A stretch of 64,000 nucleotides of DNA from JACPFJ01 sp036504875 (lineage in GTDB: Bacteria; Desulfobacterota; Desulfuromonadia; Geobacterales; Pseudopelobacteraceae). The stretch is from NCBI GenBank assembly GCA_036504875.1, contig DASXUK010000047.1:1-64000 (forward strand), in the 5' to 3' direction. The translations under genes were made by a program, and so were the position numbers. Of this stretch, positions 16,630-25,659 are shown piece by piece (within the stretch, counting starts at the first letter, position 1; the number at the start of each line of letters is the position of its first letter). The notes beneath the pieces were generated by a model. It worked only from the letters and a program-made list of their open reading frames with translations, was not told the DNA's origin and made no database searches.

Positions 16630-17481
16630 TCAACCCACCAACCCCCGCAGAACTCGCAGATTAACCTCATCCATCTCATGATTATCCCCTTTGGGGGTCT
16701 CCAGTATCTTGGGCACCTTGGCGAAGCGCGGGTCGTTCAGGATAAAACGGAACGGATTCAGCCCTAGCGCGCCCTTGCCGATATGCTCGTGCCGGTCCAC
16801 CCTGGAACCGCACTCCTTTTTGGAGTCGTTGAAGTGGAAACATTCCAGCCTGCCAACTCCAATAATCCGGTCAAAGTCGGCCATGGTGGCTTGGTAACCC
16901 TGCTCGGTGGTGATATCGTAGCCAGCCGCAAAAACGTGGCAGGTGTCGAGGCAAATACCGAAACGCCCGGAAAACTTCGATCCGCTGATGATGGTTTGCA
17001 ACTCCTCAAAGGTTCGCCCCAAGTTGGTCCCCTGCCCGGCGGTAGCCTCCAGCAACACCTTGCCATCAAACTGCGGAACCTCTCTCAATAACTGGTCAAA
17101 AGCCTCAATCACCCGCCCCAGGCCGGTCTCAGGTGTTTCGCACAAGTGCGAGCCAGGATGCATGACGATCTTGCCGATACCCAGTCTGGCGCAGGTCTCC
17201 AGTTCATCGCGAAAAGCGGTCAGGCTCTTGTCCCTGATTTCCCCGGGTGGGGCGGCCAGATTGATCAGGTAGATATCGTGGGACACGACATCATGCATGC
17301 CAGAAACAACAAATTTTTCTCGAAAAAGGGCCGCGTCCATATCGCTGATCGGTTTGCCGCGCCACTGATTGGTGTTGCGGGTGAAGAGCTGTAGAACACC
17401 GCAGTTGGCGGCGATGGCGCGGTCGACCGCCAGGTGTACCCCACCGGCAATCGACATATGGGCGCCGATGTAGTCTTTCAT
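16630..17481 (-). CDS. nfo: Endonuclease IV (AP endonuclease)
   Basis: Cuts DNA 5' of abasic sites in base-excision repair. The 283-residue TIM-barrel protein shows the three family signatures in order: the segment around LLEATAGQGTNLG, LDTCHVFAAGYDI, and HFNDSKKECGSRVDRHEHIG, plus ILETPKGD near the end. These supply the trinuclear zinc site. It starts KDYIGAHMSIAGG and lies 60 nt downstream of moeA in the same direction, so the two may be cotranscribed although their roles are unrelated. Confidence 0.93.
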   Translation of the reverse strand: MKDYIGAHMSIAGGVHLAVDRAIAANCGVLQLFTRNTNQWRGKPISDMDAALFREKFVVSGMHDVVSHDIYLINLAAPPGEIRDKSLTAFRDELETCARLGIGKIVMHPGSHLCETPETGLGRVIEAFDQLLREVPQFDGKVLLEATAGQGTNLGRTFEELQTIISGSKFSGRFGICLDTCHVFAAGYDITTEQGYQATMADFDRIIGVGRLECFHFNDSKKECGSRVDRHEHIGKGALGLNPFRFILNDPRFAKVPKILETPKGDNHEMDEVNLRVLRGLVG

Positions 17482-17541
17482 AAAAACCTCTGTTCGGTCA
17501 ATTTGTGCTGATATTGCAGCAAGAGTGAATAATAATTCTCT

Positions 17542-18765
17542 CTACGCCTGTTTTTCCAGTTCAACATGATTACCGAAAAAATGAACATCTACCTCTTCGC
17601 CAGCTGCAAAGCGGGTGCTTTCCGCCGGAAGCACAGCGATGGCCTCGGCATCGACAAAGGTTTTCAGAATCGCGGTCTGTTGATTGCCGGCCGAGGCGCC
17701 GTACCAGCGTCCCTCAACCTTTTCCAGCCGCAACCGCACGATCTGAACCTTACCCGGTTTCTTGGCCAGCTCTTCCTTAAGGATTACCTTGAAATTCGAA
17801 CGCAGCACACGACGGCGGCCCTCCATTTTGAGCAGTGCCGGCCGGACAAACTCTTCAAAAGTTATCAAAGTCGAGACCGGGTTGCCGGGCAGCGAGAAGA
17901 TCGGTGTTTCATTGTAAAGGGCAAAGGCGGTTGGCCCGCCCGGTTTAATGGCTATCTTCCAGAATATCTGGCTGGCGCCCAGTTCTTCAAGCACATCCCG
18001 CACCAGGTCGCAATCACCGGCCGAGACCCCGGCCGAGGTAATCAGTGCATCAGCCTTGAGCCCCTCCCGCAACTTTTCCAGGTGGCTCTCGCGATTATCC
18101 CTGGCTATGCCGATAACCAAGGGAATGCCGCCGGCCTCACTCACTGCTGCGGCCAGTGACAGGGTGTTGCTGTTGATGATCTGGCCCGGGCCGGGTGTGC
18201 GGCCCAGTTCTACCAGCTCGTCGCCAGTGGAAAGTATGGCCACTGTGGGGCGCCGGTAAACCGGTACCAGGGCCAAGCCAAAGTTGGCCAGCATGTTTAT
18301 TTCCGGAGGCCGGATAATGGCACCTGTCCTGGCAAAAGTTACACCGCTGGCGACATCTTCGCCCTTAAAGCGGATATGCTGCCCCTTTTTGACCGGTTCT
18401 TTAAGGGTTACCTCCTGCTGTCCGTCATCGGTCTCCTCGACCGGTACAATTGCATCGCAACCGGTCGGTATTGGCGCGCCGGTCATGATCCGGATTGCGC
18501 AGCCCGGCTCCACGGTAATGTCGTCCCCCTTGGCCCCGGCTGGAAGGAAACCGGTCACCTTCAAGCGACAGGGTCTGTTGGAGCAGTCGGCAGCACGGAC
18601 CGCGTAACCATCCATGGCCGAATTATCCCACAGGGGCATGTCCCAGGGGGCCAGCATGTCTTCAGCCAGGGTGCGGCCGACCGCCTGTAATAGGTGCACT
18701 CGCTCGCTTCCGAGCGGTCTGACATTTGCTAGTATGGTGTTGCGAGCCTCTTCGAACGAAACCAT
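17542..18765 (-). CDS. moeA: Molybdopterin molybdenumtransferase
   Basis: Inserts molybdate (or tungstate) into adenylylated molybdopterin to give Moco, needed by formate dehydrogenase or aldehyde oxidoreductases. The 407-residue protein has the family order: MPLWDNSAMDGYAVR, IMTGAPIPTGCDAIVPVEE, ILSTGDEL and FSLPGNPVSTLITFE. An upstream promoter (TTGTGT-17-TATTGT) at 18793-18821 is back to back with that of the MCE gene. The start has GGAGGAGA in front. Confidence 0.93.
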   Translation of the reverse strand: MVSFEEARNTILANVRPLGSERVHLLQAVGRTLAEDMLAPWDMPLWDNSAMDGYAVRAADCSNRPCRLKVTGFLPAGAKGDDITVEPGCAIRIMTGAPIPTGCDAIVPVEETDDGQQEVTLKEPVKKGQHIRFKGEDVASGVTFARTGAIIRPPEINMLANFGLALVPVYRRPTVAILSTGDELVELGRTPGPGQIINSNTLSLAAAVSEAGGIPLVIGIARDNRESHLEKLREGLKADALITSAGVSAGDCDLVRDVLEELGASQIFWKIAIKPGGPTAFALYNETPIFSLPGNPVSTLITFEEFVRPALLKMEGRRRVLRSNFKVILKEELAKKPGKVQIVRLRLEKVEGRWYGASAGNQQTAILKTFVDAEAIAVLPAESTRFAAGEEVDVHFFGNHVELEKQA

Positions 18766-18792
18766 CTGTCTCCTCCACGGTTAAATAACCAC

Positions 18793-18821
18793 ACAATAGC
18801 GGGAACATATGAAAAACACAA
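18793..18821 (-). promoter_or_regulatory. moeA promoter
   Basis: Minus-strand TTGTGT, 17-nt spacer, TATTGT, lying 28 nt upstream of the moeA start codon. Confidence 0.5.
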
Positions 18822-18826
18822 TAGTA

Positions 18827-18854
18827 TTGCTAAGCGCGGCGCGATGGGTATAAT
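18827..18854 (+). promoter_or_regulatory. Promoter of the MCE-family gene
   Basis: TTGCTA, 16-nt spacer, perfect TATAAT, giving a leader of about 26 nt before the start codon at 18887. Confidence 0.6.
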
Positions 18855-18886
18855 ACCCTATTTATATCACATCTGGAGATGGCCGC

Positions 18887-19939
18887 ATGAACCTCACCAA
18901 TGAAGCCAAAGTCGGGCTTTTTTTCGTTCTCAGCCTGGTCCTGTTCGGGCTGATGCTGGAGGTCGGCAACCGCTGGAAGATTTTTTTCGGACACGGCAAT
19001 GCCTATACCACCTATCTGACAGCCTCCACCGGACTCAAGCAAGGTGACTCGGTCAAATTGGCCGGTGTAGATGTGGGAACAATTTCAAAGATTGCCATTG
19101 CCGATAGCAAGGTGCGGGTCGATTTCGAGGTTAAACCGGATACGCATATCAAGCCGGATACGGTGGCCGGTATCCGCATGGCCAGTATGCTGGGAGGACA
19201 ATTCTTGGGGCTCTCGTTCGGCTCTACGGAGCGACCGGATCTGCCTCCCGGCAGCACAGTCAAAAGCACTGAATCTTCCGGGGTAGAGGCCATCATGGAT
19301 AACGTGGGCGAGTTGACCAAGGATGCCAAGCAGATGATCGCCGACCTTAACCGCAACCAGAATGAAGTCATGAGCAAAATTTCAAATATGCTGGACGAGA
19401 ACCGCATTGCCATAAAGGATTCCCTGACCGGCCTGGCCAGCATCACCACCAAGATTGATCGCGGCGACGGGTCGCTGGCCATGCTTCTGAACGATAAATC
19501 GTTGTACAGGAACGCCAATGCCATGACCGGCAGTTTGGCTCAGGTGAGCGCCAGACTGGAGCGGGGCGAGGGGACCATCGGCAAGCTGCTTAGCGAGGAA
19601 GAGCTATACGATAAAGCAATGGCAGCGGCCCAAGGCATGAACGACAGCATGAAAAACTTTTCCGAGATCGCCCAGCGGATCAATAAAGGGGAGGGCACGG
19701 CCGGCAAGCTGGTCAACGATCCGGCGCTCTATGATGAGCTGAAACAGACCATGGCCAACCTCAAGGAGATCACCCGCAAAATCAACGAAGGTCAAGGTAC
19801 GGTAGGCAAGTTGGTCAATGAGGACAAGCTCTACCGCGACGCGCTGTCAACCCTCCGCAAGACCGAGAAGGCCATGGAGGGGTTGCAGGACACCGGACCG
19901 ATCTCGGTAATCGGCAGCGTTGTCGGAACACTCTTCTAA
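18887..19939 (+). CDS. MCE/MlaD-family protein with GxGT-GKL repeats
   Basis: 350 residues. A membrane anchor (about residues 9-28) is followed by one MCE/MlaD domain (about 37-115), as in periplasmic lipid-transport proteins. The rest is a long helical region holding four copies of a repeat of the form G-(D/E/Q)-G-(T/S)-x-G-K-L-x-x-(D/E)-x-x-L-Y (near residues 197, 227, 266 and 304, the first copy degenerate). Such tails form a tube in some MCE proteins. No permease or ATPase gene is adjacent; an MlaF-like ATPase lies far away at 52904. A dedicated promoter drives it. Confidence 0.82.
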   Translation: MNLTNEAKVGLFFVLSLVLFGLMLEVGNRWKIFFGHGNAYTTYLTASTGLKQGDSVKLAGVDVGTISKIAIADSKVRVDFEVKPDTHIKPDTVAGIRMASMLGGQFLGLSFGSTERPDLPPGSTVKSTESSGVEAIMDNVGELTKDAKQMIADLNRNQNEVMSKISNMLDENRIAIKDSLTGLASITTKIDRGDGSLAMLLNDKSLYRNANAMTGSLAQVSARLERGEGTIGKLLSEEELYDKAMAAAQGMNDSMKNFSEIAQRINKGEGTAGKLVNDPALYDELKQTMANLKEITRKINEGQGTVGKLVNEDKLYRDALSTLRKTEKAMEGLQDTGPISVIGSVVGTLF

Positions 19940-19974
19940 ATTTTACTTTATTCAATGATAAGGAGGCAGAACAG

Positions 19975-21258
19975 ATGGATCCAAAATGGAAGATCGAAAC
20001 CTTGGCGGTACAGGGTGGCTACGAGCCCAAATCAGGAGAGCCGCGCATCCTGCCGATTATTCAAAGCACCACCTTCAAATATGACAGTGCCGAGCATGTC
20101 ACCAAGCTGTTTGACCTGGAGGCGGCCGGTTTCTTCTATACCCGCCTGGCCAATCCGACCACAGACGGGTTCGAGCGCAAGATTGCCCAAATGGAGGGAG
20201 GTGTAGGGGCCATGGCCACCTCTTCCGGGCAAGCGGCAACCGCCTTGTCGATCATGAATATCTGCCAGGCCGGTCAACACGTGGTAGCTGCCAGCACACT
20301 TTACGGCGGTACCTATAATCTGTTTTCCGTCACGCTACCCAAAATGGGGATCGAGGTGACCTTCATTGATCCGGAAGCCCCGGCCGATCAGATCAAAAAG
20401 GCCTTCCGACCCACAACCCGCTGCCTGTTTGCCGAGACCATCGGAAACCCTGGCCTGAACGTCCTCGATTTCGAGAAGTTCTCGGCTATCGCCAACGAGA
20501 TGCAGGCCCCGCTGATCATCGACAACACCTTTGCCACCCCCTATCTTTGCCGACCTTTCGAGCATGGGGCTGACATCATCATGCATTCAGCCACCAAATA
20601 TATCGATGGGCACGCTACCAGCGTGGGCGGGGTGATTGTCGACGGGGGTAAATTCGACTGGTCCTGCGGCCGATTCCCCGAATTGGTCGAGCCGGACGAG
20701 AGTTATCACGGTCTGGAGTACCTGAAAACATTCGGCCCCTTGGCCTATATCATCAAGGCCCGCGTCCAGCTGATGCGCGATCTGGGTACGACACCCGGGC
20801 CGCTAAACTCGTTCCTGTTTAATCTGGGCCTGGAAACCTTGCATCTGCGGATGCAGCGCCATAGCGACAATGCCTTGGCAGTGGCCAAGTTTCTGGAAAC
20901 GCACCCGCTGGTGAGCTGGGTCTGCTATCCCGGTTTGGCCAATCATCCGACCCATGACCGCGCCAAGAAGTACCTTCCCAAAGGGTGCAGCGGTGTTCTC
21001 AGCTTCGGCATCAAGGGTGGTTCCGAGGCGGGTCGCAAATTCATGGAGGCCACCCGACTGGTGGCGCTGGTGGTTCATGTCGGCGATGCCCGCAGCTGCG
21101 TACTGCATCCGGCCAGCACGACCCATCGCCAGCTTTCCGAGGAACAGCAGAAATCGGGCGGCGTAACCGCTGACCTGATCCGGCTTTCGGTCGGGATTGA
21201 GGATGCCGGTGATATCATCGCCGATATAGATCAAGCGCTGCATGTAAGCCAGAAGTAA
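19975..21258 (+). CDS. metY: O-acetylhomoserine sulfhydrylase / Cys-Met PLP enzyme
   Basis: A PLP-dependent enzyme of the Cys/Met metabolism family making homocysteine (or methionine) from O-acetylhomoserine and sulfide. The 427-residue length fits MetY rather than the shorter MetB. PLP Lys208 is in the segment SATKYIDGH, with the tyrosine-arginine pair of the family in YTRLANPT. The ATG follows AAGGAGGCAG. A membrane-protein gene starts 4 nt after it, an odd partner. Methionine gamma-lyase is an alternative that cannot be ruled out by reading. Confidence 0.87.
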   Translation: MDPKWKIETLAVQGGYEPKSGEPRILPIIQSTTFKYDSAEHVTKLFDLEAAGFFYTRLANPTTDGFERKIAQMEGGVGAMATSSGQAATALSIMNICQAGQHVVAASTLYGGTYNLFSVTLPKMGIEVTFIDPEAPADQIKKAFRPTTRCLFAETIGNPGLNVLDFEKFSAIANEMQAPLIIDNTFATPYLCRPFEHGADIIMHSATKYIDGHATSVGGVIVDGGKFDWSCGRFPELVEPDESYHGLEYLKTFGPLAYIIKARVQLMRDLGTTPGPLNSFLFNLGLETLHLRMQRHSDNALAVAKFLETHPLVSWVCYPGLANHPTHDRAKKYLPKGCSGVLSFGIKGGSEAGRKFMEATRLVALVVHVGDARSCVLHPASTTHRQLSEEQQKSGGVTADLIRLSVGIEDAGDIIADIDQALHVSQK

Positions 21259-21262
21259 CTAG

Positions 21263-22171
21263 ATGCCGCACTTCTTCGACATAGCCATTGGCACCTTTAC
21301 CATGCGTCCCTACGTGTTCGCCTTCTTCGGTGCTTATCTTTTGGCATGCGTACCGCACATTGGCTGGCGCAGAACCCTGACCTTTACAGTGGCCGGCTAC
21401 CTGATCGCCTTTGCCTCGGAATGGCTCTCGATCAACACCGGCTTCCCTTATGGCTGGTATTATTATATCGAGACCACGATAAACCAAGAGCTGTGGGTAG
21501 CCGGGGTCCCGTTTTTCGATTCGCTCTCCTATGTCTTTCTCTCCTATTGCAGTTATTCGACGGCGCTGTTTATACTCTCTCCGCTAAAAGCATGGCGCTG
21601 GGAACTGGTCATCCTGGAAACGCGCCGTATCCGACGATCCCTGGCGGCTCTGATTCTGGGCGCCTTTCTGCAGACATTTCTCGACATTATAATTGATCCG
21701 GTGGCTCTGCAGGGGCGGCGCTGGTTCCTTGGGCAGATCTATGGTTATCAGGAAAAAGGGATCCACTTCGGCGTGCCGCTTTCCAATTATCTGGGTTGGC
21801 TGTTGACCAGCTTCTGTCTGGTGGGGGCATTTCAGGTTATCGACGCCAGGAAACAGACTGTCGCTGCAAGCGGGATTGCGAAACTTCCTTTTCGTTCGCT
21901 ACTGGGACCGGTTCTATATCTGTCGGTATTGCTGTTCAACTGGGGGGTGACTATCTGGATCGGAGAGCCCTTTATGGCCCTGTCCGGTATTCTTATGTAC
22001 AGCTTGCCGATCTTGTTGGTAGTGATCTTGGCTTGGCGGCGTGTGAATGGTTATTCAAGGGAGGAGTTGGGGGAGCACCTGCGCGATTATCCCTGGTCGG
22101 CGGCCGCGACTTCGCCAGTCACTAAAATAAGGCCTGAATGCATCAGCTCAGACCAGTTAAAGCTGGGCTAA
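21263..22171 (+). CDS. Carotenoid biosynthesis family membrane protein (DUF422/CruF-like)
   Basis: 302 residues with about seven membrane helices. Conserved polar patches within helices include SEWLSINTGFPYGWYYY and the segment QTFLDIIIDPVALQGRRW, characteristic of the carotenoid synthesis protein family (PF04240), whose known members hydrate the ends of acyclic C40-C50 carotenoids. The gene starts 4 nt after metY and its last 15 nt overlap, tail to tail, the phosphorylase gene on the other strand. No other carotenoid gene is in the window, so the lipid acted on is unknown. Confidence 0.75.
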   Translation: MPHFFDIAIGTFTMRPYVFAFFGAYLLACVPHIGWRRTLTFTVAGYLIAFASEWLSINTGFPYGWYYYIETTINQELWVAGVPFFDSLSYVFLSYCSYSTALFILSPLKAWRWELVILETRRIRRSLAALILGAFLQTFLDIIIDPVALQGRRWFLGQIYGYQEKGIHFGVPLSNYLGWLLTSFCLVGAFQVIDARKQTVAASGIAKLPFRSLLGPVLYLSVLLFNWGVTIWIGEPFMALSGILMYSLPILLVVILAWRRVNGYSREELGEHLRDYPWSAAATSPVTKIRPECISSDQLKLG

Positions 22172-22870
22172 CAGCTGCTTCATAGCAGCACCCAGGCTCT
22201 TGGCGGCTTTACGGCTGTTTTTGGCCAGGCGGATTAGCTGGGGAATGATGGCTGGGCGACGCATGGTTGTGGCGAGGACCTTTAACGGCCGGATGCGCAT
22301 CTGCTGGTCACAAAAGTCATGGATTGAAAAATTAAGCTCCTCGTCCCACGGGTCGCTGATAGCTCTGATTCCCAAAAAATGGATGCCTTGCTCGGCCGCA
22401 ACCTGTGCCACGGCAGCGCTTTCCATCTCCACTACCGGCCGCTCGATGTCACTAGGCAGCAATCCCGCCAGGTCCTTTTTATTAAGTATGCCATTGCTGG
22501 TTATGAAACAGCCTGTAAGCACTGGATCGGCGGTTTTTACTCTGTAAAAAAGGGGTCGGGTAAGGTCAAGCTGGCTGCCGGTCCAATGCAACACCTGTTG
22601 CGCCACGACCACATCACCCACTAACAGACCCGGCAGGACACCACCACCAAATCCGGCCGAGACAAGCAGTTCAACACCTTCAACCGCCAGGGCTGTGGCG
22701 GTTGAACCGGCATTAAGCATGCCCATGCCGGCCTCAACCAGCATGATGTCATGTCCACCGATCCGGCACCTAAAACAGTTGCGGTTATCAAGAACGGACT
22801 TTTCCGAGTTTGCATCTTTAAGTATAGCGCGGGTTTCCTCCGGCATGGCGGTTATGATGCCGATCTTCAT
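22157..22870 (-). CDS. Nucleoside phosphorylase-superfamily protein (HpnG/MTAN-like)
   Basis: 237 residues beginning MKIGIITAMPEET, like methylthioadenosine/SAH nucleosidases. The family segment VEMESAAVAQVAAEQGIHFL holds the purine/ribose-binding Glu-Met-Glu, and RAISDPWDEELNF follows. Relatives include hopanoid-associated HpnG, futalosine hydrolase (MqnB) and MTA/SAH nucleosidase. The neighbouring carotenoid-family gene and the menaquinone genes at 35-39 kb make HpnG or MqnB tempting, but the sequence alone does not decide. Confidence 0.75.
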   Translation of the reverse strand: MKIGIITAMPEETRAILKDANSEKSVLDNRNCFRCRIGGHDIMLVEAGMGMLNAGSTATALAVEGVELLVSAGFGGGVLPGLLVGDVVVAQQVLHWTGSQLDLTRPLFYRVKTADPVLTGCFITSNGILNKKDLAGLLPSDIERPVVEMESAAVAQVAAEQGIHFLGIRAISDPWDEELNFSIHDFCDQQMRIRPLKVLATTMRRPAIIPQLIRLAKNSRKAAKSLGAAMKQLLAQL

Positions 22871-22975
22871 GCATGCTCCATGGCTGAAAAAGTATCAGGT
22901 ATAAACAAGTTGCTTGATCTTTGCCCGAACTTTACTATGATTTCTTGTTTTCGTCCATTTGCAATTATGAAAAGC

Positions 22976-23004
22976 TGGACAAACACCTTCGCTTATACTA
23001 TATT
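22976..23004 (+). promoter_or_regulatory. tRNA-Ser promoter
   Basis: TGGACA, 17-nt spacer, TATATT; the expected start is about 10 nt before the mature tRNA 5' end. Confidence 0.6.
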
Positions 23005-23020
23005 TTTCTTTCGACCTAAT

Positions 23021-23110
23021 GGAGAGGTGTCCGAGCGGTTGAAGGAGCACGCCTGGAAAGCGTGTGTACGTTAACGCGTACCGAGGGTTCGAATCCCTCT
23101 CTCTCCGCCA
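23021..23110 (+). tRNA. tRNA-Ser (anticodon GGA)
   Basis: A class II tRNA of 90 nt with a 7-bp acceptor stem (GGAGAGG), anticodon stem CACGC/GCGTG with loop CTGGAAA, a long variable arm (GTACGTTAACGCGTAC), T loop TTCGAAT and encoded CCA. The GGA anticodon reads UCC and UCU. Confidence 0.96.
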
Positions 23111-23240
23111 TTAGTTTAATGCATGATGATAATAAGTGTTACCCGCGCAGCTTCTAGAAAGCTTTGTCTATACAGGTTTTGCTCCGGTTGCTTTCTACTG
23201 CTGGCTTGGTAACATCAAATAAACATCATGTTTTTATTTG

Positions 23241-23365
23241 CAGGCGGATATGATAGCCGGGCCTCGCGCAACGGCAGGCCGTGAACTCCGCCAGGTCCGG
23301 AAGGAAGCAACGGCAGCGGCCCCCGTCGTGTGCCGCGGGTAAACCCGGCTATCATATGCGCCTGC
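23241..23365 (+). ncRNA. ffs: Signal recognition particle RNA (4.5S, bacterial small type)
   Basis: The conserved apical motif GGTCCGGAAGGAAGCA (about 23294-23309) with its GGAA tetraloop and asymmetric bulge identifies SRP RNA, which binds Ffh for co-translational membrane targeting. The arms pair for a long distance: CAGGCG...ATGATAGCCGGG on the 5' side with CCCGGCTATCAT...CGCCTG on the 3' side. The mature ends are not certain to the base; the outer stem may extend to about 23237 and 23371. It lies between tRNA-Ser and dnaX, a common context. Confidence 0.93.
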
Positions 23366-23394
23366 AAATACGAGACGCATTCAAACGCTAAGAA

Positions 23395-23562
23395 ATGGCC
23401 TCGCCGCAGGCTCCCCAGGATCTTCCTTATACGCCTCCTTATGCCGCCTGCTTAGCACCCGAATGCAGTCCTGATAAATTCTTCCCTGATTTCAATATCC
23501 GCACCACCCTCACCCCACAACCCTTTCAGGAACGGGGCGTAGGGCAAACAGATGACCTGTGA
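23395..23562 (+). CDS. Possible 55-residue leader ORF before dnaX
   Basis: An ATG-initiated frame encodes 55 residues, rich in Pro and with two Cys, ending 11 nt inside the dnaX start. It is open across the whole gap between SRP RNA and dnaX. The ribosome-binding site is poor and I recognise no family, so it may be chance; translational coupling to dnaX is the only functional hint. Confidence 0.2.
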   Translation: MASPQAPQDLPYTPPYAACLAPECSPDKFFPDFNIRTTLTPQPFQERGVGQTDDL

Positions 23563-25291
23563 GGTTCAATCCTTGTCCAACGGCACGCCTTATGAAGTTC
23601 TGGCCAGGAAATACCGTCCCCAGACATTTTCCGAACTGACCGGTCAGGAGCATGTCAGCCGCACCCTGCAAAATGCAATCGATTCAGGCCGGGTAGCACA
23701 TGCCTTTCTATTTACCGGTGCACGTGGAGTCGGCAAGACCAGCACGGCCCGTATTCTGGCCAAGACCCTTAATTGTGAAATCGGTGTGACCCATGAGCCG
23801 TGCAATGTCTGCCCATTGTGCATCGAGATCACCAAAGGCACATCCACCGATGTGTTTGAAATTGACGGCGCTTCCAACAACGGTGTCGAGGATGTCCGTG
23901 AGCTTCGCGACAGCATCAAGTATCTCCCTTCCCACAGCCGCTACAAGATAATCATTATCGACGAAGTCCACATGCTTTCCAACAACGCCTTCAATGCCTT
24001 GCTGAAGACGCTGGAGGAACCACCGGAACACGTTAAATTCATATTTGCCACCACTGAACCGCACAAACTCCCGGTCACAATACTCTCGCGCTGCCAGCGT
24101 TTCGATTTCAAGCGCGTGTCATTAACAAATATCATTGCCCGCCTAAGAGAGATTGCTGAAAAAGAAGGGGTCACTATCAGTGACTCGGCCCTGGCCTTGA
24201 TCGCCCGTAAGGGAGATGGAAGCATGCGGGACTCATTGACCGCCTTTGACCAGGTGCTGGCTTTCTGCAGCAATAGCGTGACGGATGAGGATGTCGTTAC
24301 CTTGATAGGGGCTGTTGACAGGCGACTTCTGGCCGAGCTTTCGGCAGCTGTTTTTGGTGCAGATACGCAAGGGGTGTTGGCGGGAATAAAAAAGGTCGAC
24401 GCGGTCGGTTACAACATGCGCCAGTTCTGTCAGGAATTGATTGAGCATTTCCGACATTTGTTGGTGATCCGCTCGGTCAAGAAGCCTGAGGAAATACTTG
24501 ACCTGGCCCAGGCCGAACTTGATGAACTTCGGCTGCAGGCGGCCGGTTTCTCGGCCCAGGACATCCAGCGCCGGCTGACACTGCTGGTCAAGGCCGAGAA
24601 TGAGATGGCTCAGGCCACTTTTCCCAGGCTGATCCTGGAAATGGCGCTGCTAAAAGCAGCCGCCCTTGAACCGGTGATCCCGATTCAAGAGCTTCTGGAA
24701 AAGATAAAGATGCTGGAAACCGGCGCCGTTCATACTCCCTCGCTCCCCTGGGATGCTGGTCGTCCTGCTCTTTCTGCAGCAAAAGAGGAGCGTCGTCATG
24801 AGCCTGTCCGTGATGATCAACAGCCGCACAAGGCGCCTTCGCCTTCAGTCCAGCCGGTCCAACCGGCGACAAGTGCTCCGGTCAAAAATGTCGGGGATCA
24901 TGCCTTTTGGGAACGCTTGGTGGCGTTTGTGCTTGAGAAGCGCCCCGACATCGGGGCCGTGCTCGAGCATGGCAGTCCTTTGAAGCTGGAGTCCGGCTGT
25001 CTGGAGATTGGTTTTCCGGAGGGTAGCTTTTATCTGACCAGTGCCCGGGATAGCGACTCAATCAAGGATATTCAGGCGCTTGCCAAGGAGTTTACCGGTC
25101 AGGATACTACGATCAAGGTTAAGGCGATTGCACCGGAAACCGGAACGAACCCACAGTCTCTAATTGAAAAAAAAAAGAGTGAACAGGAACAACGACTGGA
25201 AGAATTAAAGCAGGAGGTTGCTAATCATCCGGTTATTAATGAGGCTTTGCGAGTTTTTGGCGGTACAATAACCGAGATCCGTGAGGCGTGA
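23552..25291 (+). CDS. dnaX: DNA polymerase III subunit gamma/tau
   Basis: Clamp-loader ATPase that loads the beta clamp and, as tau, tethers polymerase. The 579-residue protein has Walker A GARGVGKTS, the four-cysteine zinc module ending CNVCPLC, DEVHML, the SRC motif LSRCQRF, and a C-terminal tau region. A ten-A run at 25167-25176 is read GAA AAA AAA AAG, the same phase as the E. coli frameshift heptamer, with a UGA two codons on in the -1 frame. Slippage there would remove about 35 C-terminal residues. The ATG at 23552 follows AGGG. Confidence 0.93.
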   Translation: MTCEVQSLSNGTPYEVLARKYRPQTFSELTGQEHVSRTLQNAIDSGRVAHAFLFTGARGVGKTSTARILAKTLNCEIGVTHEPCNVCPLCIEITKGTSTDVFEIDGASNNGVEDVRELRDSIKYLPSHSRYKIIIIDEVHMLSNNAFNALLKTLEEPPEHVKFIFATTEPHKLPVTILSRCQRFDFKRVSLTNIIARLREIAEKEGVTISDSALALIARKGDGSMRDSLTAFDQVLAFCSNSVTDEDVVTLIGAVDRRLLAELSAAVFGADTQGVLAGIKKVDAVGYNMRQFCQELIEHFRHLLVIRSVKKPEEILDLAQAELDELRLQAAGFSAQDIQRRLTLLVKAENEMAQATFPRLILEMALLKAAALEPVIPIQELLEKIKMLETGAVHTPSLPWDAGRPALSAAKEERRHEPVRDDQQPHKAPSPSVQPVQPATSAPVKNVGDHAFWERLVAFVLEKRPDIGAVLEHGSPLKLESGCLEIGFPEGSFYLTSARDSDSIKDIQALAKEFTGQDTTIKVKAIAPETGTNPQSLIEKKKSEQEQRLEELKQEVANHPVINEALRVFGGTITEIREA

Positions 25292-25344
25292 AAAGCAAAG
25301 TACGATATAACTAGGTTTTACTAATTAATTATGAGGAGGCAGTA

Positions 25345-25659
25345 ATGTCAAAAGGATTAGCAAGTATCATGAAGCAGGCCCAAATGATTCAACAGAAGAT
25401 GGCCAAGCTCCAGGAAGAGGCTACCCAAAAGACTGCGGAGGCCACATCAGGCGGCGGCGCAGTAAGCGTGAAGGTGAATGGTAAGAATGAAATAATTTCA
25501 CTTTCGATAAAAAAAGAAGCCGTTGATCCCAATGATGTGGAGATGCTTCAGGACCTCGTAATTGCCGCAGTAAATGAGGCTTTGAAGCAGGTTCACGCCG
25601 AGCTTTCCGAGGAAATGTCAAAGATTACCGGCGGAATGAGCATTCCGGGACTTTTTTAA
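25345..25659 (+). CDS. ebfC: Nucleoid-associated protein, YbaB/EbfC family
   Basis: A 104-residue dimeric DNA-binding protein found beside dnaX and recR in many bacteria. It shows the long N-terminal helix (KGLASIMKQAQMIQQKMAKL), the glycine-rich turn ATSGGGAVSV and the C-terminal MSKITGGMSIPG. Start ATG follows GAGGAGG. It sits 53 nt after dnaX, giving the classic dnaX-ebfC-recR order. Confidence 0.93.
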   Translation: MSKGLASIMKQAQMIQQKMAKLQEEATQKTAEATSGGGAVSVKVNGKNEIISLSIKKEAVDPNDVEMLQDLVIAAVNEALKQVHAELSEEMSKITGGMSIPGLF

